Source: DATIJJ01 sp039936115
Lineage (GTDB): Bacteria; Pseudomonadota; Gammaproteobacteria; DSM-16500
Direction of reading: 5' to 3'
Assembly: GCA_039936115.1 (NCBI GenBank)
Contig: JBDTIZ010000282.1
Span: 1 to 8,600, forward strand
DNA length: 8,600 bases
Part shown: piece after piece, positions 1-7,412 of the stretch
Layout of the letters: the number at the start of each line of letters is the position of its first letter
Numbering within the stretch: position 1 is the first letter of the stretch
Notes under the pieces: model-generated
The model's database searches: none
Told to the model about the DNA's origin: nothing
What the model saw: only the letters and a program-made list of their open reading frames with translations
Program-made: the position numbers and the translations under genes

Positions 1-19
1 CTTGTCCGCGGTATCCAGT
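1..19. repeat. partial palindromic intergenic repeat at the window edge
   Basis: The minus strand ends ACTGGATACCGCGGACAAG at the edge. This looks like the left half of the ACTGGATACCGCGG-ACAAG-CCGCGGTATGAC type of dispersed palindrome common between genes in obligate intracellular and related bacteria. Only half is inside the window, so the second arm cannot be seen. A short perfect inverted repeat, GTCAACTTGAC, follows at 18-28. No gene is present in 1-93. Confidence 0.35.
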
Positions 20-44
20 CAACTTGACCGTGATGAATAACAAA

Positions 45-62
45 AGCAATCAGAAATTTGCT
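45..62 (-). terminator. weak candidate terminator after the operon
   Basis: About 32 nt after the ATPase stop the transcript reads AGCAA, an 8-nt loop, UUGCU, then UUUG. The stem has only 5 bp and the U run is short. It is correctly placed but weak. Confidence 0.25.
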
Positions 63-93
63 AGACGATCCTCCGCTTCGCTCAGGCTTGCAA

Positions 94-840
94 CTAAAAA
101 AACTCTACCAAATCCACTGGCGTTAGCTTCGCCCTCTCCTCACCCATCAAGTCAGACAAAATAGTCCCCTGCTGCATGATCAACGTACGATTACCCATTT
201 CCAAGGCTTGATTCATACTATGCGTAATCATAATTGTAGTAAGTTGATGTTTTGTAATTAAACGCTGGGTCAATGCTAAAATCACTTTTTCCATTTTTGG
301 ATCCAATGCCGCTGTATGCTCATCCAATAATAATAATTTACTCGGAATCAAAGTCGCCATTAATAAACTCAATGCTTGACGCTGCCCACCTGATAAATTA
401 GCAACACGATCTGTTAAACGGTTTTCTAAACCAATTCCTGCTTCTGTTAACAGTGATTTAAAATAGTTTCGTTGTGAATTCCCAACCGCAAGCGAAAAAC
501 CACGGCGTTTACCGCGTTTTATTGCTAACGCTAAATTTTCTTCAAGAGTAAATTCTTCACATACACCATTACGAGGATCTTGAAAAACACGCGAGATTAA
601 TTTTGCACGTAATTCTAACGGTTGATGTGAAACATCTTCATTTGCAAAAAATATTTTTCCCGTATCCGGAATTAATTCTCCTGCCAGCAAATTCAGCAAA
701 GTAGATTTACCTGCGCCATTGCTACCAATTAGGGTAATAAAATCACCGGAATGAATGTCAAGGTTGACCTTCTGCAGAGCTGTTTTTTCCAACGCTGTGC
801 CTAACCCAAATGTAATCGATATATCTTCTAGTTTTATCAT
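94..840 (-). CDS. ABC transporter ATP-binding protein of the TrpXYZ-like importer
   Basis: This is the cytoplasmic ATPase that should power the permease encoded just upstream. In the 248-residue protein I see Walker A (GSNGAGKST, 39-47), the Q-loop Gln87 (VFQDP), the ABC signature LSGGQRQ (149-155), Walker B (LLLLDEH, 169-175, with Glu174 catalytic) and the H-loop His207 (ITHSM), so it looks functional. Family resemblance is to ATPases paired with COG4120-type permeases and COG2984-type binding proteins, the set called TrpXYZ in Gram-positives. I chose ATG at 840 (MIKLEDIS) over an upstream in-frame TTG at 858, because an AGG lies about 10 nt before it and the TTG would start inside the permease gene. 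The gap to the permease stop is 7 nt. It ends in TAG and is the last gene of the operon. Substrate cannot be read from an ATPase. It contains no Trp residue. Confidence 0.93.
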   Translation of the reverse strand: MIKLEDISITFGLGTALEKTALQKVNLDIHSGDFITLIGSNGAGKSTLLNLLAGELIPDTGKIFFANEDVSHQPLELRAKLISRVFQDPRNGVCEEFTLEENLALAIKRGKRRGFSLAVGNSQRNYFKSLLTEAGIGLENRLTDRVANLSGGQRQALSLLMATLIPSKLLLLDEHTAALDPKMEKVILALTQRLITKHQLTTIMITHSMNQALEMGNRTLIMQQGTILSDLMGEERAKLTPVDLVEFF

Positions 841-847
841 AGGATTA

Positions 848-1702
848 TTACCTAACAATTAAGTTACGAAAACGAGGAATCATCAAAGTCATAATGATTA
901 ACAATGCAGTTAATAAATTTAAATCAGACGCTTGTAAACCTAATGATCCGCTATTCAATGCAAATGCAATCGCTATGCGAAAGACGATTGCACCCAGTAA
1001 ACATGCAAACACTCTGCCCATAATATTTCTTGTAAATAAGATAGCTTCGCCAATTATGACCGATGCAAGACCTGTGATCAGTGTGCCGGCGCCTAAAGAA
1101 ACATCTGCAAAACCTTGTAATTCTGCAAACAACGCGCCCGCTAAAGATACCAGCGCATTGCTTATTGCCAATGTAATAATAATGGTAGTATTCACATTGA
1201 TACCATAAGCGCGTGATAAACGTGGATTCGAACCTGATGCACGCAGGGCTAAGCCATATTCGCTTAACAAGAAACGTCCTATGATCAAAAGAATAAAGAT
1301 CACGATGCCTGATAAAATAATTAATGGTGAAAAATTCCCAGAAAATAATGTATCTACATTTAATAAAGCAATGTTCGGACGACCCATAATTCGAATATTG
1401 ACAGAATACAACGCTGTCATTGTTAATATACCAGCAAGTAAGCCCATAACGCGCAAACGTACATGTAGATAGCCAGTCACGACTCCCGCTAATGCACCTG
1501 CTAACACAGCCACAAGTGTTGCAATAATAGGATGAATGCCATGGATCAATAATCCAGCGACAACGGCAGCGCCTAACGGGAAACTACCATCGACTGTCAG
1601 ATCAGGAAAATTAATCACTCGGAATGTTAAATAAACACCTAACGCAACTAAACCATAAATTAAACCTAATTCTAGCGCACCTGAAAATGCAATCGTGATC
1701 AT
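848..1702 (-). CDS. ABC transporter permease (TrpY-like, BPD_transp_2 family)
   Basis: This is an inner-membrane permease of 284 residues with about eight hydrophobic segments (roughly 8-27, 39-55, 58-78, 85-101, 126-146, 172-194, 205-225 and 230-250, with another at 262-276). The segment at 149-170 (YGLALRASGSNPR...YGI) matches the conserved cytoplasmic coupling loop of branched-chain-type permeases (LRAxGxNPxxAxxxGI). It is related to the permeases that go with ABC_sub_bind (PF04392) binding proteins, which fits trpX at the head of the operon. ATG at 1702 is preceded by AAGG with 8-nt spacing, and the gap from the trpA stop is 18 nt. It probably transports tryptophan or a related aromatic compound; kynurenine is an alternative suggested only by context. 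It contains no Trp, which is unusual for a membrane protein of this size. Confidence 0.9.
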   Translation of the reverse strand: MITIAFSGALELGLIYGLVALGVYLTFRVINFPDLTVDGSFPLGAAVVAGLLIHGIHPIIATLVAVLAGALAGVVTGYLHVRLRVMGLLAGILTMTALYSVNIRIMGRPNIALLNVDTLFSGNFSPLIILSGIVIFILLIIGRFLLSEYGLALRASGSNPRLSRAYGINVNTTIIITLAISNALVSLAGALFAELQGFADVSLGAGTLITGLASVIIGEAILFTRNIMGRVFACLLGAIVFRIAIAFALNSGSLGLQASDLNLLTALLIIMTLMIPRFRNLIVR

Positions 1703-1720
1703 TTGTTCAGCCTTTTAATT

Positions 1721-2518
1721 TCATACGTTTTTAATTGCTACAGCAAACTCTTTTGCTGTTTGAATAAATTGCTGCTTAGCTTCGCTTACATTAGTATTTT
1801 CAAGTATTTTGACTAATGCACTACCCACAATAACGGCATCCGCAAATTGAGAAACACTCGCTGCTTGTGTCGGCGTTGAAATTCCAAATCCTACAGCAAT
1901 AGGTAAATCAGTGGAAGAGCGCAATGCTTTAAGTTCATCATTCAAAGTCGCTGATAAACATGCTTGTGTACCCGTGGTACCTGTTCTTGAAACATAATAT
2001 AAAAATCCAGTCGTCATGTGTGCGCTTTTATTAATACGGTCCAAACAGGTGGTGGGTGAAATTAAAAAAATGCTACTTAAGTTTTTAGCAGCTAATACAG
2101 CATTAAATTCTTCTGCTTCTTCAATCGGTAAATCCACGACTAAAACACCATCAATGCCAGCATCTTCTGCCTGACTAGCAAAGTGTTCAATACCTAGATT
2201 TAAAATAGGATTGAAATAACTAAACAATATAATAGGAATCTCGCATGAGTCATGACGTAGTTTTTTGACTAATGCAATACAGTCACTTAAACTCACACGC
2301 TTTTTTAACGCACGCTCTGCTGACATTTGATTGGTAACTCCATCAGCAAGTGGATCTGAAAATGGAACACCTAATTCAATCATATCAGCGCCGATGGATA
2401 CTAAGCTTTTGATAAGTTCTTCAGTGGTTGATAAATCAGGATCTCCACAAGTAATGTAGGGGATAAATAATTTTTTACCTGATTGTTTGGCTGCTGTGAA
2501 GCAGTGTTTTATTTTCAT
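1721..2518 (-). CDS. trpA: tryptophan synthase alpha subunit
   Basis: TrpA cleaves indole-3-glycerol phosphate to indole and glyceraldehyde 3-phosphate and channels indole to TrpB. At 265 residues it has the usual family length. The signature IELGVPFSDPLADG (47-60) supplies the two catalytic acids, Glu48 and Asp59. Phosphate-binding loops are visible in GFGIS and IVGSAL near the C-terminus. One deviation: the residue after ADG, usually Pro (ADGPxIQ), is Val61, and the Ile is Asn. ATG at 2518 has a good site, GAGGA, 6 nt upstream. It follows trpB after 70 nt, the largest gap in the operon. It ends in UGA, the only gene here to use UGA as its true stop, and a UAA follows two codons later. It contains no Trp residue. 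Confidence 0.96.
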   Translation of the reverse strand: MKIKHCFTAAKQSGKKLFIPYITCGDPDLSTTEELIKSLVSIGADMIELGVPFSDPLADGVTNQMSAERALKKRVSLSDCIALVKKLRHDSCEIPIILFSYFNPILNLGIEHFASQAEDAGIDGVLVVDLPIEEAEEFNAVLAAKNLSSIFLISPTTCLDRINKSAHMTTGFLYYVSRTGTTGTQACLSATLNDELKALRSSTDLPIAVGFGISTPTQAASVSQFADAVIVGSALVKILENTNVSEAKQQFIQTAKEFAVAIKNV

Positions 2519-2562
2519 AAAAGTTCCTCATTGTTATCTCTGCTAGTTCCATGCACTGTCGC

Positions 2563-2590
2563 AAAAAGACCTGTCATGTTAGGTTTTTTT
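2563..2590 (-). terminator. A/U-rich hairpin in the trpB-trpA gap (possible weak or intra-operon terminator)
   Basis: Directly overlapping the trpB stop codon, the transcript reads A7CCU, an 8-nt loop, then AGGUCU5. The arms can pair over ten positions with one A/C mismatch, but only two pairs are G-C. The plus-strand version pairs slightly better, with G-T in place of the mismatch, and ends in seven T. It resembles a weak bidirectional terminator or an mRNA-end stabiliser. If active in the operon direction it would lower trpA, permease and ATPase expression relative to trpB. The evidence is weak. Confidence 0.25.
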
Positions 2591-3755
2591 AACTCAACAC
2601 CTGAGACAACGTCTCAACATCCTTATCCCCACGCCCTGAAACATTCACAATCATAATCTCATCACGTGACATCTGCGGTGCTCTTTTTAACGCATACGCT
2701 AACGCATGTGCACTTTCCAAAGCAGGTAAAATCCCTTCCATCCGAGCAACATCATATGCTGCGTTCAATGCTTCCTGATCCGTCGCAAAGGTATACTGCA
2801 CACGTCCCATTTCACGTAAAAAACAATGCTCAGGTCCAACGCCCGGATAATCTAAACCAGCAGAAATACTATGCGTATCTAACACTTGTCCAAATTCATC
2901 TTGCAACAAAACTGTTTTACTCCCTTGAAACACACCCACTCTACCTGTTGCAAAACGTGCGGCATGTTGCATGGTATCAACTCCTAATCCACCTGCTTCA
3001 ACACCCGTCATTTTAACTGCCTGATCATTAAAAAAAGCATGAAATAATCCAATTGCATTACTACCTCCGCCAACACAAGCAACTAACTCATCTGGCAAAC
3101 GATTTGTGATCGATAAAATTTGTTGCCGTGTTTCAACTCCAATAATTTTTTGAAAATCACGTACTATCGTCGGATAAGGATTCGGACCCAGTGCAGAGCC
3201 GATTAGGTAATAACTATTTACATTAGTAACCCAGTCTCGCATTGCTTCGCTAGTGGCATCTTTTAAGGTGCAAGATCCTCTCTCTACTGCTTTGACATTA
3301 GCACCTAATAATTGCATCCGTTTGACATTCAACTCTTGACGTTTAATATCAACCGTACCCATATAAATAGTACAATTCAAATTAAGCAGAGCGCACACAG
3401 TCGCTGTCGCAACACCATGTTGGCCTGCACCTGTTTCAGCAATGATATGTGTTTTTCCCATTTTTTTTGCTAACAGTGCTTGTCCAATTGCATTATTGAT
3501 TTTGTGTGCACCCGTGTGCGCCAGATCCTCACGTTTTAGATAAATACGTGCACCATGACATTTCTCAGTCATGGATTTAGCAAATGTTAATGGCGTTGGA
3601 CGACCGACAAAATCGCGTAAGTAATCGCTTAATTCAGCTTGAAAGTCGGCACACTTTAAAAAATGTTCATAACTTTCAGTTAACTCATGCAACGAACGCA
3701 TTAATGTTTCTGGCGCAAAACAACCACCAAAATCACCAAAATAACCGGCCTTCAT
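2589..3755 (-). CDS. trpB: tryptophan synthase beta subunit
   Basis: TrpB is the PLP enzyme that condenses indole with serine to make tryptophan, as an alpha2-beta2 complex with TrpA. Key features in the 388-residue protein are the PLP lysine Lys85 in HTGAHKIN, catalytic Glu107 in AETGAGQHG, the phosphate-cup GGGSNA (229-234), GSALGPNPYP (186-195), and the closing SGRGDKD near the C-terminus. Length agrees with bacterial TrpB1 (E. coli about 397). I start it at ATG 3755 (MKAGYFGDFGG) rather than at an in-frame ATG 13 codons upstream, because AAGGGGGA at 3770-3763 sits 8 nt before it and the upstream extension would lie inside trpF. The gap to the trpF stop is 1 nt, so the pair is probably translationally coupled. 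It ends in TAA. Its single Trp is W175. Confidence 0.97.
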   Translation of the reverse strand: MKAGYFGDFGGCFAPETLMRSLHELTESYEHFLKCADFQAELSDYLRDFVGRPTPLTFAKSMTEKCHGARIYLKREDLAHTGAHKINNAIGQALLAKKMGKTHIIAETGAGQHGVATATVCALLNLNCTIYMGTVDIKRQELNVKRMQLLGANVKAVERGSCTLKDATSEAMRDWVTNVNSYYLIGSALGPNPYPTIVRDFQKIIGVETRQQILSITNRLPDELVACVGGGSNAIGLFHAFFNDQAVKMTGVEAGGLGVDTMQHAARFATGRVGVFQGSKTVLLQDEFGQVLDTHSISAGLDYPGVGPEHCFLREMGRVQYTFATDQEALNAAYDVARMEGILPALESAHALAYALKRAPQMSRDEIMIVNVSGRGDKDVETLSQVLS

Positions 3756-3756
3756 A

Positions 3757-4374
3757 TTAATATCCCCCTTGTTGTAATGCTCGAAATAAAGCATGCATTT
3801 TTAACAATGATTTAGCCCCTGGTGATTGTTCGACTCCACTGCATACATCTATCATTTGTGGCTTAACACTTCTAATCGCTTCAACAACATTATCAGCGTC
3901 AAGTCCTCCCGCGAGTAAAATCGAGCGTTTTGCCGCAATTTCTGCCGCAAGCAGCCAATCAGCGCACAGTCCTGTTCCGCCACGTAACTGATCTGAATAA
4001 GCATCTACTAACACAGCAAACAAATCAGGATAATTATCTAACTCCAATAAATCATCACTGGTTCTAGGTCTAATGACTTTTATGACCGGACATGAAAATT
4101 GTTTGCAAAAATTCAGTGATTCATCGCCATGCAATTGCAACATTTGAATACGAGTGATTGCACATATTTGATTAATTGATTCGCTTGATGCGTTCATAAA
4201 AATGCCCACAGTTACAATCCCAGTCGGTAATTGTTGAATAATTTCTTTCGCCCTTTCCGGTGAAATATAACGTGGACTTTGTTCATAAAAATTAAAACCT
4301 AATGCCCATGCACCTAAATTCACAGCAAGTAAGGCATCTTTACTATTTGTAATGCCACAGATTTTAACTAGCAT
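3757..4374 (-). CDS. trpF: phosphoribosylanthranilate isomerase
   Basis: TrpF converts N-(5'-phosphoribosyl)anthranilate to the carboxyphenylamino-deoxyribulose phosphate used by TrpC, in a TIM barrel. It is a stand-alone gene, not fused to trpC as in enterics. The 205-residue protein starts MLVKICGIT and carries the catalytic pair Cys6 (KICGIT) and Asp124 (LVDAYS). Phosphate-binding features are GGTG (132-135), LAGGLDADNV (154-163) and DVCSGVEQSPGAK (176-188). I use ATG 4374 instead of the in-frame ATG at 4386: GAGG at 4384-4381 lies 6 nt upstream of 4374, and the protein then begins as the family normally does. It overlaps the end of trpC by 11 nt. It has two Trp residues (W23, W140). Confidence 0.95.
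   Translation of the reverse strand: MLVKICGITNSKDALLAVNLGAWALGFNFYEQSPRYISPERAKEIIQQLPTGIVTVGIFMNASSESINQICAITRIQMLQLHGDESLNFCKQFSCPVIKVIRPRTSDDLLELDNYPDLFAVLVDAYSDQLRGGTGLCADWLLAAEIAAKRSILLAGGLDADNVVEAIRSVKPQMIDVCSGVEQSPGAKSLLKMHALFRALQQGGY
3763..3770 (-). promoter_or_regulatory. Shine-Dalgarno that fixes the trpB start
   Basis: AAGGGGGA in the transcript, 8 nt before the ATG at 3755, is the strongest Shine-Dalgarno in the operon. It lies inside the last codons of trpF and decides the shorter trpB start. Confidence 0.7.
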
Positions 4375-5173
4375 TACGCGCCTCATTGAGTAATTGGCTC
4401 AATGCTGTGCCTGGATGATGACTCGCCATGAAATGACTTCCAATTAAAAAACCCTTAAAACCCAGTTGCTGCAGTTCAGTCACTTGAACACCATTTTGAA
4501 TACCGCTTTCACTTATAAAATGAGTCTCTGATGATTGAGTGATAGTTGCAGTTTTAGAGGTAGCTAAATCAATCTTAAGTGTTTGTAAATTTCGATTATT
4601 AACACCAATCAGCTTTGCGCCTAATGATTTAGCAAGGTCAATTTCATCTTGTGAATGCGCTTCAACCAAGGGAGTCAGGCCTAATAAAATTGCCATTTGA
4701 TATAATTCGTTTAATTGTGTTTGTGATAAATACGCTACAATTAATAGCACTGCATTTGCACCCGACACTTTTGCCTGTAGAAGCTGTATTTCATCCTGGA
4801 TAAAATCTTTCATTAATAAATTAGCTGTCGGAAATGCCTGATGAATTTTCTTTAAATAATCGACTGATCCCTTAAAAAATTCAGGCTCGGTTAAAACAGA
4901 CAACGCGCTTGCGCCATGCTTAAGATATTGCTCTGCTATTTTTACACAATCTTTATGTTGACTGATATCACCCAATGAAGGACTAGCAAATTTTATTTCA
5001 GCGATCACGCAAGCTGGCAAATAAATACTTTTGTAATACGAAAAGATTTCTAAAAAATCATGCGGTGTCGGCATGCTAGCAGCTTCTTTACGCAAATCGA
5101 TCAGATTAACATTTAGATTTTTCAATCGAAGCGTGGTTTTTTCACGAATTAAATTAAGAAATTGATTTTTCAT
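4364..5173 (-). CDS. trpC: indole-3-glycerol-phosphate synthase
   Basis: TrpC closes the indole ring, giving indole-3-glycerol phosphate with loss of CO2 and water. The 269-residue monofunctional TIM barrel shows all catalytic positions: Glu59 and Lys61 (AEIKFASPS), Lys122 (LLMKDF), Glu171 (LVEAH), Asn192 (NNRN), and Glu222-Ser223 (SESGI), with GFLIGS near the end as the phosphate loop. The usual basic or polar residue after Lys61 is Phe62. I chose ATG 5173 (MKNQFLNLIRE). An in-frame start at 5227 would add 18 residues with no family match and extend deep into trpD. The Shine-Dalgarno is only fair (AGGCGGGTG just upstream), but the 20-nt overlap with the trpD end suggests coupled translation. 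It contains no Trp. Confidence 0.95.
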   Translation of the reverse strand: MKNQFLNLIREKTTLRLKNLNVNLIDLRKEAASMPTPHDFLEIFSYYKSIYLPACVIAEIKFASPSLGDISQHKDCVKIAEQYLKHGASALSVLTEPEFFKGSVDYLKKIHQAFPTANLLMKDFIQDEIQLLQAKVSGANAVLLIVAYLSQTQLNELYQMAILLGLTPLVEAHSQDEIDLAKSLGAKLIGVNNRNLQTLKIDLATSKTATITQSSETHFISESGIQNGVQVTELQQLGFKGFLIGSHFMASHHPGTALSQLLNEARNAS

Positions 5174-6176
5174 AAACACCCGCCTGATTAAGTTTTTTAA
5201 GAAAATATTCTGCTTGACCGGAATCAATTATTTCATTCGCTAATAATACACCTTCATTTATGCTATTCGTCTTGCCTGCTACAACAAAACCTGCTGCCGC
5301 ATTCAATACAACCACATCACGTCTAGGTCCTTGTTGACCACAGAAAATTTGTTGAATTATGACTGCGTTCTCAGCAGCGTTACCGCCTTTAATACTATCA
5401 AGTGATCCTCGCGATAAACCACATTGTTCAGGTGTGATAGTAAATTGTTCGATCATTCCTCCTCTAAGGTGAAGAATATTCGTTGGTGCACTAATTGAAA
5501 TTTCATCTAAACCATCGAATGAATGAATAATCATTGCTTCACTACAATTTAATTGCATTAAAATCTCCGCAACAGGTTGTAGTAGTTTCTTATCGTAAAC
5601 ACCTATCACTTGTCGTTTTACATCAACAGGACTTACTAGAGGTCCAAGTAAATTGAAAACTGTACGAATGCCGAGTTCTTTTCTAAGTGCAGATATTTTT
5701 TTAAATACAGGATTGAATATGCCCGCAGAAATAAAAGCGATTTGATGCTGATTGATTTGTGTTGCCACATCGATAGGCGTGTTACAGAGCGGTAAATCCA
5801 ATGCTTCCACTACATCAAGAAAACCACATTGACTCGAGACAGAACGTCCACCGTGTTTAGCAACTTTCACGCCTGCACTCGCTAGCAAAAGTGCAGCTGT
5901 TGTTGAGATATTAAAACTTCCCGCATGATCGCCGCCCGTGCCGCACACATCAATCACGCTCGCGTCATTCAGATTGACTCGTAATGATTGCTCACGAATG
6001 TATTTGATAAATCCAAGTATTTCATCCTTTGTTTCGCCTCTATTATGAAGAATTGCTAGAAATGCGGCTATTTTTGCATTTTCATTTTGCGTAGAACAGA
6101 TGAACTGCATTGCCGAATAGCTTTCTTCGCTCGTTAAAGTCCTTCCGCGGGATATTTTTTCTAGTAATAATTTCAT
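5154..6176 (-). CDS. trpD: anthranilate phosphoribosyltransferase
   Basis: TrpD joins anthranilate to PRPP, the first committed step in this operon once kynureninase has supplied anthranilate. The 340-residue protein has the usual stand-alone length, with no TrpG glutaminase domain fused. Visible motifs are the PRPP loop CGTGGD (78-83), NIST (89-92), KHGGRSVSS (107-115), Arg165 in ALRKELG, IRTVFNLLGPLVSP (170-183) and HSFDGLDE (218-225) with the metal-binding acids. Two normally conserved anthranilate-side positions differ: the Asn of KHGN is Gly110, and the His of the usual HPA motif is Asn155 (FNPVFKK). ATG 6176 is preceded by GAGGGG with 8-nt spacing, 12 nt after the kynU stop. It ends in TAA and contains no Trp. 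Confidence 0.95.
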   Translation of the reverse strand: MKLLLEKISRGRTLTSEESYSAMQFICSTQNENAKIAAFLAILHNRGETKDEILGFIKYIREQSLRVNLNDASVIDVCGTGGDHAGSFNISTTAALLLASAGVKVAKHGGRSVSSQCGFLDVVEALDLPLCNTPIDVATQINQHQIAFISAGIFNPVFKKISALRKELGIRTVFNLLGPLVSPVDVKRQVIGVYDKKLLQPVAEILMQLNCSEAMIIHSFDGLDEISISAPTNILHLRGGMIEQFTITPEQCGLSRGSLDSIKGGNAAENAVIIQQIFCGQQGPRRDVVVLNAAAGFVVAGKTNSINEGVLLANEIIDSGQAEYFLKKLNQAGVYEKSIS

Positions 6177-6188
6177 TTTAATTCCCCT

Positions 6189-7412
6189 CTATGTCACGGT
6201 TACTTTTTGTTGAAACTGAGGGGCGCGATAGGATTCTTCATTGAGTATTCTAGCCAGCAATGAGACGGTATTAAATACGTCGATATAACGTATATACAAT
6301 GGCGCCAAACCAAATCGAATTAAATTAGGTGCCCTAAAATCACAAACAATGCCTGCGGCAGACAATGCACGACTAATGGCATAAGCATCGAAGTGCATAA
6401 ATGCAATATGAGCACCTCGTAAGTCAGTTTGTCTTGGTGATACAAGATTTAGATCACTGTTTTTTTCGGCTAATAATCCGATAAATAACTCGCATAATTG
6501 TTGCGATTTTTTTCTAATATCTGTCAGTGAACACATGCTGATGATATCTATACTGGCATCTAAAGCGCCCATAGATAAAATCGCTGGCGTGCCGCATAAA
6601 AATTTTCAGACATCAAGCGCAGGTATATAATCTGCCGAAAAATCGAATGGCGAGTGATGCCCCATCCATCCAGTGAGTGGAGAATTCATAGCAGATTGAT
6701 GCTGTTCTGCGACATATAAAAATGCAGGCGCGCCGGGGCCGCCGTTTAAATATTTATAAGTACAACCGACGGCCATATCAACATTAGAAACAGAAAGCGT
6801 TAGTGGGTAGATTCCAACACTATGCGATACATCATAAAACATAAGAGCGCCGTGTTGATGTGCTAAGTCAGTCATTGCCTGCATATCATGTAATTCACCC
6901 GTACGGTAATCAACATGACTTAGGAAAAGTATGGCAGTTTTATCATTAATTTGATGCTCGATCTCAGATCGATGACAACGAACCAACTTAACATTTAAAT
7001 TAAGCTCAGCGACAGTTTGCGCAATATAAAGATCTGTTGGGAAATTGTCTGCTTCTGTCAGAATAATATTTCTGTCTGGATTTAATTTAAGACCCGCCAT
7101 TAATAATTTGAATAAATTAATCGATGTGCTATCTGTGACAGTGACTTCATTGTTTTTTGCACCGATTAATTTAGCAATTTTATTACCTAAATTTGCCGGT
7201 AAATTTATCCAATCAGCATCATTCCAAGCACGCACACCCATTTGGCCGCATTGTTCTAGCATCATTTTATTGACTTGTGTCGCTGAACATTTTGGAAATG
7301 CACCAAGTGAGTGACCGCATAAATAAATGCAATTGTCGGGCAGCAAAAATTCCTGGCGCATTTTTGCTAATGGATCAGCGAGATCTAATGCTTCAACTGT
7401 ATTTTGATTCAT
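6189..7412 (-). pseudogene. kynU: kynureninase, full length but interrupted by one in-frame UGA (recent pseudogene or readthrough)
   Basis: Kynureninase is a PLP enzyme that hydrolyses kynurenine to anthranilate and alanine; here it would feed TrpD. The reading frame has 408 codons including the final TAG, the family's usual size, and stays in one frame throughout. Residues 1-268 carry GHSLGAFP (33-40, usually GNSLG), RAWNDADW (61-68), DSTSINLFK (94-102), ADNFPTDLY (121-129), SHVDYRTGELHD (165-176), YDVSHS (193-198) and the PLP lysine Lys220 in CTYKYLNGGPGAPA. Codon 269 is UGA (6606-6608). The frame then continues directly with KFLCGTPAILS (270-280), and the C-terminal domain includes FRAPNLIRFGLAPLY with the substrate-binding Arg. 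ATG 7412 overlaps the trpX stop (TAATG) and has GGAG 9 nt upstream. Without readthrough the product loses about a third, including the GTP motif and the Arg. No other decay is visible. Confidence 0.9.
6606..6608 (-). other. in-frame UGA codon inside kynU
   Basis: The context is GAU-GUC-UGA-AAA-UUU, between Val268 and Lys270. In the family this spot is the variable residue before (R/K)FLxGTP. One transition (CGA to TGA) or transversion (GGA or AGA to TGA) would explain it. All other Trp codons I checked are UGG and trpA ends in UGA, so nothing suggests a reassigned code. Confidence 0.9.

Noticed and set aside
4364..4386. Longer starts for trpF (4386), trpC (5227), trpB (3794) and the ATPase (858)
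   Set aside because: Each adds residues without family match, and shorter starts have better or better-placed ribosome sites.
6189..6572. C-terminal kynU piece as a separate gene starting at ATG 6572
   Set aside because: No Shine-Dalgarno precedes the ATG, and the codons between the UGA and it (KFLCGTPAILS) are conserved family sequence in the same frame.
6606..6608. UGA as selenocysteine in kynU
   Set aside because: The family position is variable and not a Cys, and I see no convincing SECIS-like hairpin directly after the UGA.
1721..7412. UGA reassigned to Trp (genetic code 4)
   Set aside because: trpA ends in UGA, conserved Trp residues checked in kynU use UGG, and the genes are otherwise normal. 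One internal UGA is not enough.
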